From Trichobilharzia regenti (lineage: Eukaryota; Platyhelminthes; Trematoda; Strigeidida; Schistosomatidae), in assembly GCA_944472135.2 (NCBI GenBank), contig OX235270.1, positions 147,761,632 to 147,825,631 of the forward strand: a stretch of 64,000 bases of DNA, given 5' to 3'. This document shows positions 58,798 to 64,000 of the stretch, in pieces. A program made the translations under genes and the position numbers. The notes beneath the pieces are model-generated. The model was not told where the DNA came from. It was given only the letters and a program-made list of their open reading frames with translations, and did no database searches. The stretch's first letter is position 1; each line of letters starts with the position of its first letter.

Positions 58798-60522
58798 AAT
58801 AATAATAATAATAATGATCTACTTTATTCCAAAAACAGTACTTGTGATACAGAACAGAATTTTCAGCATTAATCACAATATTGCATCTAATTTCCTGAAA
58901 TTATAAATGAAATTAATCACACAGAAAATTTCCACATTTACAATAGAGGTAGTGTCAAAAACATGCAGCATATAAAATGGAAATAGCAATAATAATGATA
59001 ACAGCTAGGGTAATAATAATAAGAATACAAGTGAAAATTGCCGTTGGCTTGTGTCACACAGTATTGGCAATGTGGTATAGAAATCCTAACATGTTTAAAA
59101 ATATTGAGTATTATGTTCTCTTTACATGATATGGTGAGGGGAAAAACAAAGATTACTGCCGTCATGGAGATAAGTTGGTGTTTGCACTTATGCGAGAGAG
59201 TAAAACAGAGAAGTAACAGGACCATAAATATAATAGAAGTAATAAAAGTAAAACTTGAAGGTATATAAGGATGGATGGAGGAAATTGTTTATTTACTCTA
59301 GATGAAAAAAGGTTAGTTAATTCTTGCCTGACACTATTTTCATCACATAAAATGCGTGCCAAGTATGGTATCATAGAATTCTTATACTTAGACGTGCGAG
59401 CATACAGTTTTCTGAAGTTACTCCTTGTTCTACCTGAGGAGATGCAAGGTGAAAACTGAGGGAGGGTAAAGCGGATGCTCCAAGTCAGACAAAATCCCTT
59501 TAGCAAATTTACTGCATGAAGTCAAGTGCCTATCGACAACGACGTTAACTATGTGGTCCACTGGGACACCACTCACCCTACTGACAGTCTTCAGTATTCT
59601 ACGAATTGTGACATAGTTCTTTTTAAGCAAACCAGGAAAGAATAAGGGTGAGCAATAAACAAGAATAGGTAGGATGTAAGAGTTTATGAACTGTAAGAGG
59701 AGGGGTTGAGTTATACCCGAGTGTCTTAACTTCTTAATGTAAAATGTCAGGCGGAATATTTTACTGGAGATCGCTAAGACATGGGAAGACCAGGAGAGAT
59801 CAGAAGAGAGAATGAGTCTAAGATACTTAATTTCTGATTTGATTCCTATATCATTGTCGTCAATTTTACAAGTGTCATGAGAATCGATGACTTCTTTTAA
59901 CTGTCGTTTACATCTTAAGCTGAAATCAACAGTTTGACACTTATAAGGATTCAGTTTAAGACCGTTAGACGCAGACCATTTGCTGACTTCCGATAGAAAG
60001 CTATTTATTTTAGTACAATCTAGCTGGGAGTTAACAGCCATTAAAACCGTTAAATCATCAGCGTACTTCACAAAGTTTATTTCATCAGAGTGAGGCAAGT
60101 CATGCAAGAAGAAAGAAAAACGAAAAGGATAAAGGACAGCGCCTTGAGGGACACCAGCTTCAGCAGGCAATGAAGTGGAAGACTTCCCTTTATATATACG
60201 GTGTACTGCTTTCTATCTGAGAAATAGGAATGTAACCAGTTAACAGCCCAACATTCTGTTTTGGCTGGCAGCAAGTTTATTTAATAAGATGTCCCTAGGG
60301 ACCGAGTCGAAAGCATATGTATAGTCTAGGAAGGCAACACGAACAAATTTAGCCCCCTTGTCTAGACTGGAAGCAATGTTATGATATAAGACGGCAGCTG
60401 CATCTAAAGTGCTTCTACTGTGCTTATAGGCGAATTGTTTAGGGTCAATAAATGATTTAAGCGAAGGTACAAGACTAAGTAAAAGTAATTTCTCCATAGT
60501 TTTCAAAAAAGGAGAGGTAATA

Positions 60523-60717
60523 GCGTTGGTAGCACAGTGGTTAGGACTCTCGCCGACCAAGCACATGGTCCGAGGTTCGAGCCCTGGCCGACGCACACCT
60601 GATATCTATGGTCGGCCTGCGAAATTTGGGCTACCGATATCCATGCTGAAAATTCCATACCTGTACCAAAAATACGGTGTGGAATCAAGCTGCAATCAAA
60701 AATAAAAAAAAATAAAT
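60523..60717 (+). mobile_element. tRNA-SINE family A inside LINE2 copy 4 (complete head)
   Basis: Counterpart of 14676-14870. The A and B boxes are intact. Confidence 0.85.
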
Positions 60718-60975
60718 GTATCTAAATTTGACACATGCTCCAGTGGATGATTTGGGTATGGGTACAACTTTAATGTCCTTCCAAACGGCAGGCACAATAT
60801 TATCGGAAAAAGATTTGTTAAATAGATCAGTAAGAGGGTGACACAGAATATCAGAACATTTTTTAAAAATAATACTAGGTAAATAATCGGGACCTAAGCT
60901 CTGCTAAGGGTTTAGAGACTTGAGGCACTTTTGAACATCATTTATGTTAAAACCTGGAAAGGGGCCATTATTGTG

Positions 60976-63266
60976 ACGGCAAGTCACAACGAATATTGTT
61001 TAGTCATTTAACAAAGAATATACATGAACGTTCATATTCCCATGACAACATTCTAGCATTAAGAAGCATGTTGCATGATACCAACTGGGAACTGTTTACT
61101 GACGATAAGTTGGATGCTACTGTCTCTAATATAACCGATTATCTGAAGTTTTGTTTGGATATTTGCTGTCCTTATGAAACACTGTTTTCGAGATTTGACA
61201 GAATCTCTTCTTTGCAACTCAAAAAACTTAGAAGACAAAAAGAGAAGTTGTATAAGAATTGTGATAATACTGGTGTCCGTAAAATAAACACCCTTATAAA
61301 AATTGAAATAGAAAGGTTGAACAGACTATATAATGAAAAATTTTTATCATGTAAAAATCCTTCAAACATTTGGAAACTTTTCAATAAACTAACAAGTAAA
61401 AAACAAATGTCCGTTGATGCTTATTCTGATGTAAATGCTTTAAACAAATCATTTATCAAGAAACAAATTAATATGGTTGTACCTGATGTACCTAGTCAAG
61501 AAAATGGTCATTTTCAGGGTTTTGAAGAAAAGGATGTACTATTATGTTTGAAGTCATTAAATCCAACACACAGCCTTGGTCCAGATGGTGTACCAAGCAT
61601 TCTTCTCCAAAAGTGTGCAGACATCTTGTGTCATCCTCTTACTCAAATCTTTAACGCATCATTTAAGAGGGAAACGGTACCTGCTGACTGGAAAGAAATC
61701 AAGGTTGTACCTGTACAGAAATCATCTTCTGGAGCAGGTATAAAATTTAGACCAGTCGCTATAACATCTCCTTTTTTGAAAACTATGGAGAAACTTCTTT
61801 TGAATATTCTTAAACCTTCTTTAAAAGCTTTTAATGACCCTAAGCAGTTTGCTTATAAGTGTGGAAGAAGTACATTAGATGCAGCCATTGTACTACACCA
61901 CAATATTGTTTCCTGCCTTGATAAGGGCGCTAAGTTCGTTCGAACAGCTTTCTTAGACTATACTGCAGCTTTCGACTCTGTTCCTAGGACACTTTTATTA
62001 GGCAAGATGAATTCAGCACAAACAGAGTCCTGGGCAACTAGATGGCTGTCTTCTTATTTTAAGGATAGGAAACAGCATACTGTTTTGGCTGGAAAGCGCT
62101 CCACTTCCCAGCTAACTGAAAGTGGTGTGCCTCAAGGTGCAGTACTTTCTCCATTTCTTTTCTCTTTCTTTCTGCATGACCTTCCGAACTCACCCAAAGT
62201 TAACTTCATTAAGTATGCTGATGACCTGACCGTTTCTGTCCCTGTAGTTGCCACATCGGATTGTTCCTATATGAATGGCTTCCTAGCTGAAGTTAAGGAT
62301 TGGTCTCGCTCAAATGGTCTTAAACTAAATCCAACTAAATGTAACACTGTTGATTTCAGCTTGAGAAGTGAAAAAGACATGCATAGATTGATTCAATCTC
62401 ATGATTGTAGTAATATTGATGGTACCATGATTGAGAGTAAGTCAAGTGTTTCTTATCTTGGCATTAGTTTCTCGTCAAATCTTTGCTGGTCGTCTCATAT
62501 TCTTATAGTTTCTAAGAAAGTTTTCCGTCTGACTTATTACATAAAGAAGTTGAGACACTCAGGTATAACTCAATCTCTTATCATACAATTTATTAATTCA
62601 TGTGTTTTGCCCATCATTCTTTATTGTTCTCCATTATTCTTCCCTGGGCTACTCAAGAAAGATCATATAATACTACGAAGAACATTGAGGGCTGTAAGTA
62701 GGGTCAGTGCTATCCCTTTGACTGAACTAAATGACACTGTTGTCAATAGGCATATGAATTCTTGTAAACACTTAGCTAAAGTTATCTTATCTGATAGTGA
62801 ACATCCTCTTTATTCACAATTGTTTCCTTGTATCTCTTCGGGTAAGACCAGAAGAAATTTTATAAACATTTATGCTCGTACTACAAAATATAAAAATTCG
62901 ACCGTTCCATATTTGGCACGAGTATTGTGTGAAGAGACAAATATCAGAAAAGAACTTTTACAACTTTTGAATCAGTAACTAAACTATAAAATGAAATGAT
63001 GCATATTAATGCAAGTGTTATTTGTTATATTATTTATTTATTATTCACTATGACCTAGAAATGGTATGATTTTGTTGGGTTTTTTATTCTTAATTATTTT
63101 TTTATTATTTTTTCCTATTAACTATCAATATTTTAACATTTTATATATTTATATAATTATAAACAGAGCTAAACCATTGCAATATGTAAAAGAAACGCTG
63201 AAAATTCCATGCTGTAAATTTTTATTGTTGTGGAATAAAGTGATTATTATTATTATTATTATTAAC
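60976..63266 (+). mobile_element. LINE1, 5'-truncated, copy 3
   Basis: Same insertion point in LINE2 as the other two filled copies. The 3' end has seven ATT repeats. Confidence 0.9.
60996..62978 (+). CDS. LINE1 reverse transcriptase, 660 codons (copy 3)
   Basis: Intact RT with D321 and Y407-A-D-D. At the protein level I see no difference from the copy at 20906-22888. The frame starts at TTG and is open upstream into the insertion junction, so no native start codon is present. Confidence 0.9.
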   Translation: MFSHLTKNIHERSYSHDNILALRSMLHDTNWELFTDDKLDATVSNITDYLKFCLDICCPYETLFSRFDRISSLQLKKLRRQKEKLYKNCDNTGVRKINTLIKIEIERLNRLYNEKFLSCKNPSNIWKLFNKLTSKKQMSVDAYSDVNALNKSFIKKQINMVVPDVPSQENGHFQGFEEKDVLLCLKSLNPTHSLGPDGVPSILLQKCADILCHPLTQIFNASFKRETVPADWKEIKVVPVQKSSSGAGIKFRPVAITSPFLKTMEKLLLNILKPSLKAFNDPKQFAYKCGRSTLDAAIVLHHNIVSCLDKGAKFVRTAFLDYTAAFDSVPRTLLLGKMNSAQTESWATRWLSSYFKDRKQHTVLAGKRSTSQLTESGVPQGAVLSPFLFSFFLHDLPNSPKVNFIKYADDLTVSVPVVATSDCSYMNGFLAEVKDWSRSNGLKLNPTKCNTVDFSLRSEKDMHRLIQSHDCSNIDGTMIESKSSVSYLGISFSSNLCWSSHILIVSKKVFRLTYYIKKLRHSGITQSLIIQFINSCVLPIILYCSPLFFPGLLKKDHIILRRTLRAVSRVSAIPLTELNDTVVNRHMNSCKHLAKVILSDSEHPLYSQLFPCISSGKTRRNFINIYARTTKYKNSTVPYLARVLCEETNIRKELLQLLNQ

Positions 63267-63302
63267 ACAAGTGATGCTGGGAAGCATGGCATTTGAGGGC
63301 AT

Positions 63303-63722
63303 ATTTATAGAAGTCCTCCCAGCGAAGTTGACGATTTTGTGCTAATTTTTTTGTTTTTTTCACAATATTGAATTCTATCTTATCAAATTTCACACCATGT
63401 TATGTAGCATTTTATATCCGTCTACTAATCTTATAATTATGTACCCCTTTCCAAAATCTATACACCTTATGTATTATACTAAATATGACACTCATTATTT
63501 TGCCACTTGACATCAAACTATAATTATAATCACAAATATTTTAATTGCATTTCATACTACTATTATTATTTCATGTATTCACACCTCTGACCTAATTCCC
63601 TCACCGGATATAATTTCTTAGAAAACCATGTATATACAATTGTACAGCTTGATAATAAACTCGTTGTTGAAAAGAGTCTCTTCGCTAAATATTGTGTTCT
63701 TAATATATATAATTTCCTCGGT
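63303..63722. other. Endonuclease scrap and RTE 3' flank, no gene
   Basis: Copy of 52975-53394. Confidence 0.4.
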
Positions 63723-64000
63723 GTTTCCCAGGAATCTTCATCACCGATGTTTTATCTATGTTCACCTGTAGTCCTATCCTCTCTGGATGCTTCTTCTGAA
63801 AACTTGTTGCTTTTCTCTTGCTTATCTTCTAGTTTGTAGGAATTCAGACATATATCGTCGGCGAAGTCTAGATCCTTCAAGTTTTTTGTGTGAGTCCATT
63901 TTATGCCTGTTTCCTCATTTTCCGCTGTCTGTCGCATTATCCGGTCTTCCACAATCAAGAAAATCATTGGAGGTAGTAGGCAGCCAGCTTGTCTGACTCA
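63723..64000 (-). pseudogene. RTE-clade RT fragment, copy 5 (runs off the window)
   Basis: Start of another inverted copy of the RTE fragment, with the catalytic F-A-D-D box near 63870-63885. In the visible part it has the variants of the 19.2- and 53.4-kb copies (Glu-Asn-Glu-Glu block), not those of the 13.0-kb copy. Confidence 0.8.

Larger units (their letters stand above)
58798..63302 (-). pseudogene. LINE2, copy 4, with LINE1 and SINE but without the deletion
   Basis: It keeps the RT part lost from copies 2 and 3 (60240-60596 and 60077-60274), with the frameshift near 60270 seen in copy 1. It also carries the LINE1 insertion absent from copy 1. At small variants (Arg in the F-R-F-S-F-F block, six T before the C-terminal stop region) it sides with copies 2 and 3. 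It is thus intermediate between copy 1 and copies 2/3. Confidence 0.85.

Overview
The window is eukaryotic and AT-rich, and I found no host gene, rRNA, bona fide tRNA or CRISPR array in it. Everything recognisable is transposable-element DNA: a Penelope-like element (PLE), RTE-type and CR1/Jockey-type LINEs, two tRNA-derived SINE families, and a Ty3/gypsy LTR retrotransposon whose gag has the unusual CHCC zinc knuckle of the CsRn1/Boudicca clade. This combination suggests a flatworm, most likely a trematode such as a schistosome; that is inference from family content, and the species cannot be read from the sequence.

Layout. 1-2049: a decayed PLE (reverse transcriptase, then GIY-YIG-like endonuclease) carrying one tRNA-SINE, with a second SINE downstream. 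2050-14325: palindrome I (centre about 7269, spacer 6983-7555), whose arms hold an RTE fragment, a decayed PHD/EN/RT LINE ('LINE-C') and a second LINE ('element D') cut off at the palindrome junction. About 10.8-26.1 kb: a tandem segmental duplication (period about 6.2 kb, grown to about 8.1 kb by an insertion) made of a 1842-bp tandem unit, an RTE fragment, and a nest in which 'LINE2' sits inside LINE-C and is itself hit by a SINE and by 'LINE1'. 26.1-36.4 kb: a short fold-back, an RNA-hairpin-like repeat, palindrome III (29482-31434, almost no spacer) and the CsRn1-like element. 36429-37130: the unpaired, T-rich centre of palindrome II. 37131-64000: the mirror image of the left side, near-perfect out to about 54.7 kb and rearranged beyond (an extra 1842-bp unit and an extra LINE1).

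The longest intact reading frames are three 660-codon LINE1 reverse transcriptases (two on +, one on -) and two mirrored 1009-codon gypsy pol frames. LINE1 is 5'-truncated and lacks its endonuclease; the gypsy copies have a deleted gag, a frameshift before the integrase C-terminus and no visible 3' LTR. None looks autonomous. Nothing behaves as an operon or pathway. The value of the window is its record of nested insertion, tandem duplication, inverted duplication and probable gene conversion: four copies of one locus show empty -> LINE1-filled -> filled-and-deleted states. Such architecture fits heterochromatic or ampliconic (for example sex-chromosome) DNA, but assembly fold-back must be excluded.

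Symmetry rules used throughout: palindrome II pairs x with 73559-x (out to 54.7 kb), palindrome I pairs x with about 14538-x, palindrome III pairs x with 60916-x.
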